Below the pieces are notes generated by a model. That model was not told the DNA's origin. It made no database searches and was given only the letters and a program-made list of their open reading frames with translations. A stretch of 64,000 nucleotides of DNA, taken from the NCBI RefSeq assembly GCF_963678635.1, contig NC_087070.1, positions 44,251,467-44,315,466 of the forward strand, written 5' to 3'. The translations under genes and the position numbers were made by a program. The DNA comes from Symsagittifera roscoffensis (Eukaryota > Xenacoelomorpha > Acoela > Convolutidae). Shown piece by piece: positions 11,558 through 19,933 of this stretch; the first letter of the stretch is position 1; each line of letters begins with the position of its first letter.

Positions 11558-11621
11558 TTACGTAACTAGTTTGAAGATAGTTAACTTGGCGCGAAAAGCT
11601 ACCCCTGAAATAAAGTAAAAA

Positions 11622-11944
11622 ATGCACCTATGCTGCTTCCGTGGTCGTTTTTTCATGGGACTTGCACATATGAAAGAGCATGAAGTTTTTGTGGAAACAC
11701 GTGAGCGGTTTTCAAATTACGATTATGACAATGAATTGTACTTTAAGAATTCCTTTTCGAAAATTAGCCTTTCGAGGAAGCGCACTTAACTGAGTTGCGT
11801 GTTCCACCTGATAAAGATGAAAACTTGAAACAAAAACTCGTTAATAGAATAGTAAAACTAGTTTATAGAGTTTTTTTATTGGCAAATCAGCTATCTAACG
11901 ATTGGATACATCATCCTCCTATCAAAATCATGGAGCGGTTTCCC
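11622..11944 (+). pseudogene. Short coding-like block, unidentified
   Basis: A 54-codon plus-strand frame starts at ATG 11,622 (with HMKEHEVFVETRERF) and overlaps a second frame that runs from about 11,785 to a stop at 11,944 (with LRVPPDKDENLKQKLV and HHPPIKIMERF). The composition, rich in charged residues, looks coding, and the two blocks may be one decayed or spliced gene. I recognise no family. It lies just downstream of the MOCS1 stop codon and is convergent with it. Confidence 0.2.
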
Positions 11945-12309
11945 TGAGCCAGTTTTCCTTGCGCTATTTCTTCAGTTCGTCCTAAAACAAAATAAATGAC
12001 CTTAGCTGCAATTATAACCATCATCGAAGAACTGTTCATTTTTTTGCGCAAAATTTTAAAACCTAGCCAACAGAAGTGTAAAAGAACTCAAGGAAACTGA
12101 AAAAAAAACGAATGGAACTTTTGAATTTTTTTTTTCGAATTTTGTAGAAAAAAAATCAATCATGGTGAAATTCGACCCACTGATCACCCTGGTACCCATT
12201 TGGTCCGCGCCGAAAAAACAATATTTTCGGTCAAAAACTTCCAATAATTCCTAAAATTGAAATCGCTCGCCTACTTTTTCGAAAAATTTTTTGATCTATC
12301 CCTAATTTG

Positions 12310-12730
12310 AAAGTCAACAACTAATCGGCGGATCTAGGATTTTCTCAATAGGGGGGGATCGGATTTTAAAAAAAGTTTGAAAATTTTGTCGACCTTTTTT
12401 TTAGGTCGACCAAAATGATTTTCCGAGCTCTCTCAAAGCATTAAACAGACACTAATCTGAACAAAATTTCTGCGCCGCAGACAAATTTTTGAAAAAAGGC
12501 AAAAAAAGGCGTTTTTAGGCACTTTTTAGAAAATTTCGACCAAAAAATCGCGTTTTTTCGGCCTGCGCTCCCCCCTCAAAGTTAGTATAGATCGGATTTT
12601 TAGGGTCCGTCAGCAAATATAGATATCTCAAAATAGTACAAAGGGGGACCCTTTGGGTCGGCAGGGGGTCGAATCCCTGAGGGGGGAGGGGTGCGTCCGC
12701 CCAAAGCCCCCCCCCCCATTATCCGCCCCG
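12310..12730. repeat. Inverted repeat arm, downstream of last MOCS1 exon
   Basis: This segment is matched in reverse orientation by 13,430-13,745. Shared landmarks include acaaagggggaccctttggg next to a gtcggcagggggtcgaatcc block, gcgctcccccctcaaa, gcgtttttaggcactttt and ttttttttaggtcgac. The arms enclose the final coding exon of MOCS1. It has unusually G/C-homopolymer-rich stretches compared with its surroundings. Confidence 0.75.
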
Positions 12731-12980
12731 TCAAGAACTGTTTATGATAAGCACTTTTTGGCTCTTTTATAATTGGCGCAATTTCCGCTGGGAATTAGGA
12801 AAATTAAACACATTTTTTGAAGTAAGAAATCATTCACGTTTTTGGTGACCTTTACATTTATGCTGTAAAGAAAATTAAAAGTCAAACCAAAAAAACTCAT
12901 CAAAATTGAGCAAATTGAGCGTGGTCAAAAGACTTTAAAGTGGAAAAAGATTATCGCCACATTTATAAGTGACAATCACT

Positions 12981-13343
12981 TTATTCTCTTACACTTAAAA
13001 TTTCGTTTTGCTGTGAATAAATTTTTCTGAACTTAGAAAAACAATCTGTACAAAACTGATATCGTCGAGTTCGTGAAATATAGTTTAAAATATCTTCGAG
13101 ATTCAATGAATAGGTATAACTAGTCATAACCGAACCTCCATGACTGAAGAATTTCTTCCCTAGAGCTTCCGTCACCACCTCTTCCACCTTCTTTTCAATC
13201 AACCCGTCCTTTAGCCCGACACTACTCTCCAAATCTCGTGATATTGTCTTCTCGATTTCTTTTGATCGTGAGATTTGACCCCTTAGTTGCGTATTTCTAA
13301 TGACGTCACGAATGGACACTTCGTTTGTATCGAAAAGGCAGAC
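12981..13343 (-). CDS. MOCS1: MOCS1 exon 8 (last identified), second Fe-S cluster end and C-terminus
   Basis: After an acceptor (ttcttag, ending at 13,344) the frame opens with VCLFDTNEVSIRDVIR, matching the MoaA/MOCS1A segment after the second cluster (VCLF supplies its third Cys). ALGKKFFSHGG corresponds to the conserved GRKK..HAG region. It then continues for about 45 residues (SVMTSYTYSLNLEDILNYI...) to a stop at 12,981. Typical MOCS1A ends in Gly-Gly shortly after this point, and many animals fuse a MoaC-like MOCS1B part; neither is seen. The tail may therefore be lineage-specific, or another splice form may exist. Confidence 0.85.
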   Translation of the reverse strand, partial: VCLFDTNEVSIRDVIRNTQLRGQISRSKEIEKTISRDLESSVGLKDGLIEKKVEEVVTEALGKKFFSHGGSVMTSYTYSLNLEDILNYISRTRRYQFCTDCFSKFRKIYSQQNEILSVRE

Positions 13344-13429
13344 CTAAGAACAATATTAGACACATGAAACGTAAGACAAACTTCAAAAACAATTAAAGAA
13401 GCATAAGACAAATTTCAGAAACAATCAGG

Positions 13430-13745
13430 GATTCGACCCCCTGCCGACCCAAAGGGTCCCCCCTTTGGTACTTTTTAAAAAATCCTTTTTTGGCCGACCG
13501 ACCATAAAATTTTTCTAAAGGCGCCTTGGGCGCCAATTTATACTAATTTTGAGGGGGGAGCGCGCGCCGAAAAAATGTGATTTTTTGGTCAAAATTTTCC
13601 AAAAAGTGCCTAAAAACGCCTTTTTTGGATTGTTTTTTTTTTTCAAAATTTTGCCTGCGGTGCAGAAAATTTGGCCAATTTCGGTCGATCTAAAAAAAAG
13701 GTCGACAAAATTTTCGAAACATTTTTGAAAATCCGCCACCTGACT
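13430..13745. repeat. Inverted repeat arm, in the last MOCS1 intron
   Basis: Reverse-orientation partner of 12,310-12,730. In the MOCS1 transcript the two arms would lie on either side of exon 8 and could pair, with ~700 nt between them. The 86-codon minus-strand frame across this arm is incidental. Confidence 0.75.
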
Positions 13746-13900
13746 AAAATGCTGACTAAAATGCTGATAGTACATTCCCTTTTAATCGTGATCACACTCA
13801 GGAAAAACCTCAATCTCGCCACACAGATAATTCAACTACAAATGATTAACATCATACCAAAATCAGCACTATTAGCAAACTAGACAAACAAAATAAACTT

Positions 13901-14275
13901 CAACACAGAGGCGGACTTTCGCTTCGCAAACACTTTCGAGAAGACAACAAAAAGCAGCTTGATAAAGTTCAAAATGAAAAATAGAAATAAGCCTCGAATT
14001 AACAAAAAAAAATCGGCTACGTCTGAAATTCGAACCTGCCACCTTGCAGTTAAGAGTCACACACACCTTTCACTCAGTCACGGAAGCTTAATTGTAGCTC
14101 TAAGATAGAAGACTAAAGAAGAGCCGCAAATAAAACAGAGAACAGATGCTATGCAATTTCCAATGCTACAGTGAAATTTCCAAATAAGTGAACACTTTTT
14201 TTGCCGAGTTAGGTTAGAAAAAAAGGTTCTTAAATAACACACTAAGCTGACGCTAGTGTAAACAAAGAATCTCAA
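13901..14275 (-). mobile_element. tRNA-derived SINE, copy 1 with tail
   Basis: Read on the minus strand it has a tRNA-like head: an A-box-like GTGACTGAGTG followed by GTGTGTGACTC, and a B-box-like GGTTCGAATTTC. It continues leftwards in the plus sequence to the conserved end ggcggactttcgcttcgcaa. On the other side lies the family tail with a gagttaggttag motif. The head resembles a tRNA-Ser/Leu type A arm. No complete cloverleaf is present, so it is a SINE and not a tRNA gene. Confidence 0.65.
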
Positions 14276-14711
14276 GAAAAAATTTCATGAATTACTAAAT
14301 CGACAAACAAAAAGAATTTTAGAAATGAAGAAAAGTATGAAAACTAGATCGGTAAATAAATTTGTTATTTTGGCTGGAAAATCTGAAAATAAAACTCCAG
14401 TTCCAAAACTGAATTCGATCACGTCTTTCGAGACCTTTACACTTTCGCTGTTCAATAGTGGAGTTTGCCTTACTTTTAACAATGGAAACGCACCGAACTT
14501 AAAAAAGCATCAAAGTCAAACCGCGAAAAACTCAAAAGTTAGCGTGAACAAAATTTATAACTTTTCCTGGAAAAAAAAACGAAAAGAACACAAAAATTTG
14601 CGAAAAAGTGAGGGGAGTAGAAATTGATCTTATACAAACAAGCATTGCTTGTACATACACACTGACGGGTGGCTTTACAGGGGAATGTGTAGAACCTGGG
14701 AAGACGCTTAC

Positions 14712-14822
14712 CTTGAGGTGTCCGTCTGCAGTGAGTCTGAGTCTGTTGCAACCACCGCAGAAGTGATTAGTCATAGATGAAATGAACCCAAATGAACCGC
14801 AGAACCCGTCCACTTTGTACGA
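14712..14822 (-). CDS. MOCS1: MOCS1 exon 7, second Fe-S cluster motif
   Basis: A 111 bp phase-0 exon with acceptor ttttag and donor gtaagc. It encodes SYKVDGFCGSFGFIS and then MTNHFCGGCNRLRLTADGH, the MoaA C-terminal cluster signature CxxC that is completed by the Cys in exon 8. The motif NRLRLTADG is diagnostic for MoaA/MOCS1A and binds the 5'-GTP substrate region. The next exon upstream is 20 kb away, across the Polinton. Confidence 0.93.
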
Positions 14823-15229
14823 CTAAAATCCAGTTAATATCTTTCGCTCAAAAACTATTCACTTCTTTGATGATTTGATTCTTCACTTAAATGATGGATT
14901 CCTATTCACCCCCAACCGAGCGAACCCTAAGAGAATAAGGAAAAAATTATAGTGTAGGGTGTTTTTCCAAAGCATTTTGGCTACCTCAAGAAAACTCGCA
15001 GTGTGAAGGTGATACCATATAAAAAGTCCTTTCAACCGTCACTGAAAGAAAAAAAAATGACCATATGCTCATTTCAAGACTATTTCTACAAAAAATACAA
15101 TCAGTTTCGAAAAACAGAACTTCAGATCTAACGGCTTCCTCTCAATCTTTTGTCAGTCAATAATTTTGCTTCTTTTTGTTTGTTTTAAATAAAACTGCAC
15201 TAGATAGGAAATAATTTTTACAGAGGCCA

Positions 15230-15730
15230 TGCTGGGATTCGCAAACACTTGCGAGAACACAACCAAAAATCATTCTTTCAAGTGGAATAAGAAAAGTAGA
15301 AATAAGCTGAATTAGCAAAAACTCGGCTACGTGTACAATTCGACTCTACGGCCTTGCAACTTTGAGTCTCACGCACTAACCACTCAGCCACGGATGCTTA
15401 AATTACTCAAAAACTAGCCACGCAAACAATCAAGGTACATATGCAAATAAATTGCCAATTTGATACCGTAAAAGGGGCACCAAACACAAAAAGATACAAT
15501 TTTGCACGTAATAAATTGGAAAGCATAAAGCCGAATTATGTATAAATTAAGCATTTCAAAAAAAAACACGAGATACATTGCGTTGGAAAATTTCTGAAAT
15601 TGAGCTTCTTATCAGTGTACTGCTGTTTGAAACAATTAACTTTTTTCGGTCCATTTGATGAAGTAAAAATGCATCACTGTGTTAACTTTTTAATGATCAA
15701 ATGTTACAGCACATGATACTGCACATCTAC
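15230..15730 (-). mobile_element. tRNA-derived SINE, copy 2 with long tail
   Basis: The minus strand has an A-box-like TGGCTGAGTGG followed by GTGCGTGAGACTC. The plus strand starts with gattcgcaaacacttgcgag and ends with a ~320 bp tail (ataaattgccaatttgatac, ccgtaaaaggggcaccaaac, then aatttctgaaattg). The same tail is found at 48,235-48,560 next to the same head, and tail-only copies lie at 36,330-36,640 and 59,200-59,480. Head and tail are therefore one element or an often-copied composite. Confidence 0.7.
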
Positions 15731-16015
15731 CACAACTTGGAAACAAATTGGAAAATTTGAATGCCATTTTGTCATATTGGGTTGACAATAGACGACAAAA
15801 AATCAAGAACAATTGCAATGATACAAAAATTAAAATAATGCAAACTAATTTGTGAAATTCAGGAAATTATATCTAAATTAGCCTCTTATGTAGCACAACA
15901 AGTATTAGCAAAGGTATAAGCTCTAAAAGTTTACGCAAAGTTTATTTACAAAAATAAAGGTTTCTATGGTAGGATGGCACTTCTAGACTAGACTCACTTT
16001 GATATAAAAACTAGA
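15731..16015. other. Intron sequence left of the Polinton
   Basis: AT-rich MOCS1 intron with no recognisable gene or RNA between the SINE tail and the Polinton insertion site. Confidence 0.5.
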
Positions 16016-16021
16016 CTCACT
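16016..16021. other. Polinton target site duplication, left
   Basis: The 6 bases ctcact abut the left terminal repeat; ctcaca abuts the right one (33,298-33,303). Polintons characteristically make 6 bp duplications; five of six bases still match. Confidence 0.65.
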
Positions 16022-16464
16022 AGTAGTAGAAGGGTGAGCTGATCAGGGGGGGGGGGGGGTGGTTGGAGACCCCCATGTATTAAGATAGGGAATAGAGTAT
16101 CCGGTCTCCAAGCTATGTATTAAGATTGGGTATAGAGTCTACAATGTATTAAGATAGGGAATAGGTTTCCCAATGTATTAAGATCGTAAGGTTTCATATG
16201 GTAAGGTTTCAGATGGTAATTATTTTTCGGCGCCCGAATTTCCCATGTATAGATTTCGCTATGTATAGGAAATTCATTGTAGGTAATTAAGAACTCATTA
16301 GCGAATATGATTCCTAATGTATTACGATGATAGCTTTCCCAATGTATTACGATGGTAGGTTTGAGATGGTAAGATGGTAAGTTTCAGAAAAATTTTTGGC
16401 GCCCGAATTTTTTGAGCTCGATTTTGCCGATACTTGCGTTTCTTAGCTAACTTCTACGATTTGT
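16022..16464. repeat. Polinton left terminal inverted repeat
   Basis: Begins AGTAGTAGAAGGGTGAGCTG, then TGATCA and a run of about 13 G. Inside it the phrases gtattaagatagggaata and ggtttcagatggtaag recur several times, giving the repeat a stuttering tandem structure. Similarity to the right repeat ends around gcgtttcttagctaacttct. Further inward (16,500-16,640) more ggtaagtttcag copies follow that are not mirrored at the right end. Confidence 0.9.
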
Positions 16465-17539
16465 GATATGTAAGGACTATCATGTCTTACAAAAATTCGG
16501 TATGGTAAGTTTCAGAAAAATTTTTTAAATTTTTTTTAAGTTTTACTTGCAAATACATTTTTATCTTGAAAAAACAATTTTTTTATTAAAAATTGAAAAT
16601 TTTTTTTTGGATGGTAAGTTTCAGATGGTAAGTTTCGACGAAAATTAAGTTTCGATTTAAGAGTATGGGATCATAAACTAATATATCACGGAATATTTTT
16701 TTTCTCGAAAGAATCTTAAATTCTTATTTCATGTTATTTATTTTCCCTCAGGTTATCTGGGGAAAATTGTCAAGAGGGGATTATCTTTGACAGGTTAGTT
16801 ATTCCGCTCCACGGGATATCAGGGGAATCTTGACAGCTCCTCATGGTTGATTACTTTTATATCCTACTTAATCTTTTTTCCGCAGGTTATCTGGAGAACG
16901 GATGACAGGTTCATTACACTTGTTAATTTTATGACTTATTTTATCTTTTTTTCACATAATTATCTCACTTATTTTTACCTCAATTGGTTTATTTATTCTG
17001 TCATATTGCTTGCTACGATTCATTTCAGTTCTCTTTTATCACTTTGTCTTTAATCTTTAAAAAATTCTTTGAAATTTCCAAATTTTCCAAAAAAAAATTA
17101 TCATCCAAATTTATCAATTTCTCTGCCACGGTAAAAGTTTACACTGAGAAAAACATAGTATCATATTTTTTTTTGGTTCTGATAATTTTGTGTAATAATT
17201 TTTCCATCTTTCTCAGAGTAAACTTTTAAGAAAATTATACAATTTACTAGAAATTGGTTACAATTTTCGTAAATTTATCTACTCCATCATTAAATCTTTC
17301 AATTGGGGGACTACAACATCCATATTCCATCATCATTCTCCGTATTTCATCAAAGGGTTAGTTGCTAAGATGCTTTTCGTAAAAAATCTAAGGAATTTAA
17401 AAAGTTAAATTACATAAATAATCAAACAATTCACTACATCGTATAGTAAAATTACTGCAAAAATTTACACTTACAAAAAAAATGCACTTTTACATAAAAT
17501 TACTGATAAAGTTCAAAACATACACATCATGAACATTAT
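16465..17539. other. Polinton subterminal region, no gene assigned
   Basis: Very AT-rich with extra ggtaagtttcag phrases and two plus-strand frames of 68 and 81 codons (16,847-17,053 and 16,984-17,229) that are hydrophobic, Phe/Leu-rich and overlap each other. Their composition looks like translated AT-rich DNA, so I do not call them genes. Confidence 0.4.
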
Positions 17540-17887
17540 TCAAGTTCTTTTGGAAGAATTTAAAAGGAGAAACGCTGAATAAATTGCATAAAAACCACAC
17601 AAATTTTCAGTCTTTTGTAGCTTTCGAAGAACCATTCGTCGAAACTTTTTCGTCAAAAAGGGGTAATTTGATCTCTTCCTTCCCAAAGAATCTGCAAAGT
17701 AGTAGCTTTTATTCATTCGAGCAATCATAATCCAGTGTTCTCCTCTATCATTGCTTGGGGCTGAGTTAATAATTGCAAAAGAGTATTTTGTTAGTTGAGG
17801 TACTGTATCAGAAGGGTATGATCCCATGTACTTGAACCTGAGCTCTGGAATTCTTTCAATAATTTGCAAAATTGAAATGTTATCCAT
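17540..17887 (-). CDS. Polinton protease, adenain/Ulp1-like cysteine protease
   Basis: Maturation protease expected to cleave virion proteins. Visible motifs are GEHWIMIAR (catalytic His), YYFADSLGR (acidic residue), then Gln in KLQKTENLCGFYAIY with the catalytic Cys followed by Gly; the H-D-Q-C order and spacing fit adenovirus-type proteases. The chosen ATG (17,887) starts MDNISILQIIERI. The open frame extends upstream to 17,986, but that part contains a good donor (gtaagt) and a polypyrimidine-acceptor stretch. Another frame (18,000-18,110, with HFFNLDCKTVFNKLCPLYK) looks coding, so a real gene may have an upstream exon joined through a ~70-90 nt intron. Length of 115 residues is slightly short for the family. 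Confidence 0.85.
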   Translation of the reverse strand: MDNISILQIIERIPELRFKYMGSYPSDTVPQLTKYSFAIINSAPSNDRGEHWIMIARMNKSYYFADSLGRKRSNYPFLTKKFRRMVLRKLQKTENLCGFYAIYSAFLLLNSSKRT

Positions 17888-18110
17888 CTTTGCAATTGTA
17901 GGCTGATTTACAGCTAAAAATGAAATTGATAGTTTGATAGTGTACTTTAGGTTTAAAAAAGAGGAAGAATAATGACTTACACACATTTAGGAATTGAATC
18001 AACAAAGTCCCATACACAAGCTTTATATAGTGGGCAAAGTTTATTGAATACTGTTTTACAGTCTAGGTTGAAGAAGTGTCTCGGGTTTTCAACTAAACAG
18101 CATTCCTTCT

Positions 18111-18236
18111 CTATTTTTCTCGAGCTTTAGGTCTGAAGAAAAACAAAATAGATAGTACAGAGATAATAACAAAGAAAAGTCCCAAAAAAGTTACAATATT
18201 TTTATAGGAACCTGAAAACTCAAAAAAATTAAACAT
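18111..18236 (-). CDS. Small membrane protein overlapping capsid gene end
   Basis: A 41-codon gene starts at ATG 18,236, inside the last codons of the major capsid gene, so that start and the capsid stop overlap by 8 bases. It has a short polar N-terminus (MFNFFEFSGSYKN), one hydrophobic span of about 20 residues (IVTFLGLFFVIISVLSILFF) and a basic end (RPKAREK). This is the layout of a type III single-span viral membrane peptide. Position just after the capsid gene and a positive-inside tail support it; no family is recognised. Confidence 0.45.
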   Translation of the reverse strand: MFNFFEFSGSYKNIVTFLGLFFVIISVLSILFFFRPKAREK

Positions 18237-19551
18237 TTTTAGCGACTGTTCCGAATTTGTCAATTTGAATATTTGATAGACTTTCTCCCAAGACTATCAC
18301 TTCCGTTACTTGCTCCAAGGGAAATTGGAAAAACATTTCTAATCTCAAGCTTTCTCCACTAAGTTCTGGATAATGCAAGTGTTCAGCGGCATCCTGTAGT
18401 GAAGTCAAGTCGAAAACTAGAATATAGTGATTTTGAAAATCTTCCATAGGAAGAGCTGGAAAATCTTCGTTAAACTGCATTGCTTTCATTGTTGTAACAT
18501 AGGGTCGACAAGGAGAAATTGTTTCTAATGAAATAATTGCTCTTCCACCCCGAATAATTCTAAGCTCTCTCAAATGAAATTGTTGATAATTGAAAGGATT
18601 TTCATAAAAAGATCCCGTAACAGCCGAATTTGTATTCATTGCAACAGCTATCCTTCTGATTGGGGCATTATTGAAAACGTTTTCCTGAATAAACTGGTTT
18701 TGACGAGATGGAATGATAAAGGTTCTTGCTATAGTTTCCATGTAATTGTAATGAGCAGGTTCCCTTTCCAGATTCCATTGCAAATATTGATGATTAGGTT
18801 CAGCTACTAAAATTCTTCTTGTAAACAGTGAACAATCAACTATTTTCAGACTGACATTTGGATTATCAGATAACATGTAAAAATTAGGTCTAGCTCGAAT
18901 AAGTTTAATTCGAACTTTGGTATTTGGTAGCAACAGTTTTTCGCAAGTAAACAAATCAATGACGAGCCTCCCATAGAGTGAAAAAGTTATCCCTGTTCCC
19001 AAGGAATTTGATCTATCAGTGAATGAATACATATCAAATGCATCAGGATTTTCTTCAAAACTGTATCCATGACAAGCAAGAATTCCTTTATTACTCACTG
19101 CTGACGAGTTGAATTCGTTCGATATCTGTGCCTTATGAGGATATAATCCATTGGCATTGTAAACCATTGTATTGTTAAAATAAACTTCACAGTTGGAGAA
19201 TAGAGAATGTAGTAGATTGTTTACATAAGTTAAGTAAGTTTGTGGTTCCTCATCTGAATCTTCCTCCGATTTTGCTTTATGTTCTGCTTTTTCTTTTTTG
19301 AAAGCATCAAACAATCTTCCTTTGAAAAGTTGAAGCTTTAAGCTAAGATGGGTATCACCCATATCCAAGTAGAGATTACGATCCGTTTCAAATTCAAACT
19401 CAATACTGCTTTCATCCAGAGAAGTACTGGGGAATACTTCTTGTGTGTAAGATGACATAATTGTTTCCAAAACTGCGAGTTTATCAAAAATCTCCAAAGA
19501 GGAATTTGTAAACGCTCCGTACCGAAAATGACTACTTTGATTTACACTCAT
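18229..19551 (-). CDS. Polinton major capsid protein (double jelly-roll)
   Basis: An intact 440-residue gene. The N-terminal region has IEFEFETDRNLYLDMGDTH, the strand pair typical of Polinton major capsid proteins (often labelled F54H12.2-like in animal genomes). It is followed by a charged surface loop (KKEKAEHKAKSEEDSDEEP) and an LTYVNNLLHSLFSNCEVYFN segment that is also conserved. Mid and C-terminal strands (IKLIRARPNFYML, then HYILVFDLTS and LRLEMFF) fit the second jelly roll. Length is within the usual range. The start codon overlaps the stop of the preceding basic protein gene as ATGA. No frameshift or stop is present, unlike the replication genes. Confidence 0.92.
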   Translation of the reverse strand: MSVNQSSHFRYGAFTNSSLEIFDKLAVLETIMSSYTQEVFPSTSLDESSIEFEFETDRNLYLDMGDTHLSLKLQLFKGRLFDAFKKEKAEHKAKSEEDSDEEPQTYLTYVNNLLHSLFSNCEVYFNNTMVYNANGLYPHKAQISNEFNSSAVSNKGILACHGYSFEENPDAFDMYSFTDRSNSLGTGITFSLYGRLVIDLFTCEKLLLPNTKVRIKLIRARPNFYMLSDNPNVSLKIVDCSLFTRRILVAEPNHQYLQWNLEREPAHYNYMETIARTFIIPSRQNQFIQENVFNNAPIRRIAVAMNTNSAVTGSFYENPFNYQQFHLRELRIIRGGRAIISLETISPCRPYVTTMKAMQFNEDFPALPMEDFQNHYILVFDLTSLQDAAEHLHYPELSGESLRLEMFFQFPLEQVTEVIVLGESLSNIQIDKFGTVAKNV

Positions 19552-19916
19552 TTTATCTTGTCAAAAATGTCTTTGCGAGAGCGACTGATTTTTGAACTAC
19601 TCTTTCGAGAAATGGTTCTTCTTGTTCTACGATTGGATTTCTTTTTTCCAACTCCCAGCTGTTTTCGAACTGTTTTTGTTCCAACATCTTTTGCAAACGT
19701 TTTGAGTTTTTTTCGTCCACTGACAATTTCTCCAATCTCTGGAGCGGCAATTTCAAATAAATCTGCTCCGATTCTTTTTGCAGCTGGGACTATATATTTT
19801 TTAATGAAAGGAATTGCAGTTATCCCAAAGGTTTGTGCAAGAGCACCAAAACCTCTTCCACGCTGCCTTGCATGTCCACGAAAAATAGGAAAATTAGCTG
19901 AACTTTGAGCAACCAT
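19548..19916 (-). CDS. Basic minor virion protein (Polinton, core-protein-like)
   Basis: A 122-residue intact gene starting at ATG 19,916 (MVAQSSANFPIFRGHARQRG). It has the FRG...QRGRGFG N-terminus, then an AIPFIKKYIVPAAKRIG helix and a C-terminal half crowded with Lys/Arg and Ser (KKKSNRRTRRTISRKSSSK). Polintons encode such a protein next to the capsid gene; by composition it resembles adenoviral membrane-active or DNA-condensing minor proteins, but its function is not established. It ends in ATGA shared with the capsid start. The plus-strand frame across the same DNA (19,528-19,908) is a shadow. Confidence 0.75.
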   Translation of the reverse strand: MVAQSSANFPIFRGHARQRGRGFGALAQTFGITAIPFIKKYIVPAAKRIGADLFEIAAPEIGEIVSGRKKLKTFAKDVGTKTVRKQLGVGKKKSNRRTRRTISRKSSSKISRSRKDIFDKIK

Positions 19917-19933
19917 TTCGTATGAAGTATAAA

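Larger units (their letters stand above)
9263..11575. repeat. Three tandem copies of a ~780 bp unit
   Basis: Landmarks recur every ~780 bp: 'gacttaaggaaatttgaaag' near 9,270, 10,050 and 10,830, and 'tttatcccaccttttttgat' at 9,781, 10,561 and about 11,316. Each unit contains an 'acatggcgttcagttaaac' segment, the tgccgccgtcag block, short 14-17 bp cacacagtcagat repeats and a foldback element. Copies 1 and 2 are very similar; copy 3 is slightly diverged. I see no coding potential; the 95-codon frame at 9,455-9,742 just follows the repeats. Confidence 0.85.

Noticed and set aside
16847-17229. Two hydrophobic frames in the Polinton left end as membrane protein genes
   Set aside because: They overlap each other in different frames, consist mostly of Phe/Leu/Ile/Ser and match what AT-rich DNA gives by chance.
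18574-18810. Plus-strand frame inside the capsid gene
   Set aside because: Shadow of the intact major capsid gene.
19528-19908. 126-codon plus-strand frame
   Set aside because: It lies over the basic minor virion protein gene on the other strand, has no Polinton-like motif and is a shadow.
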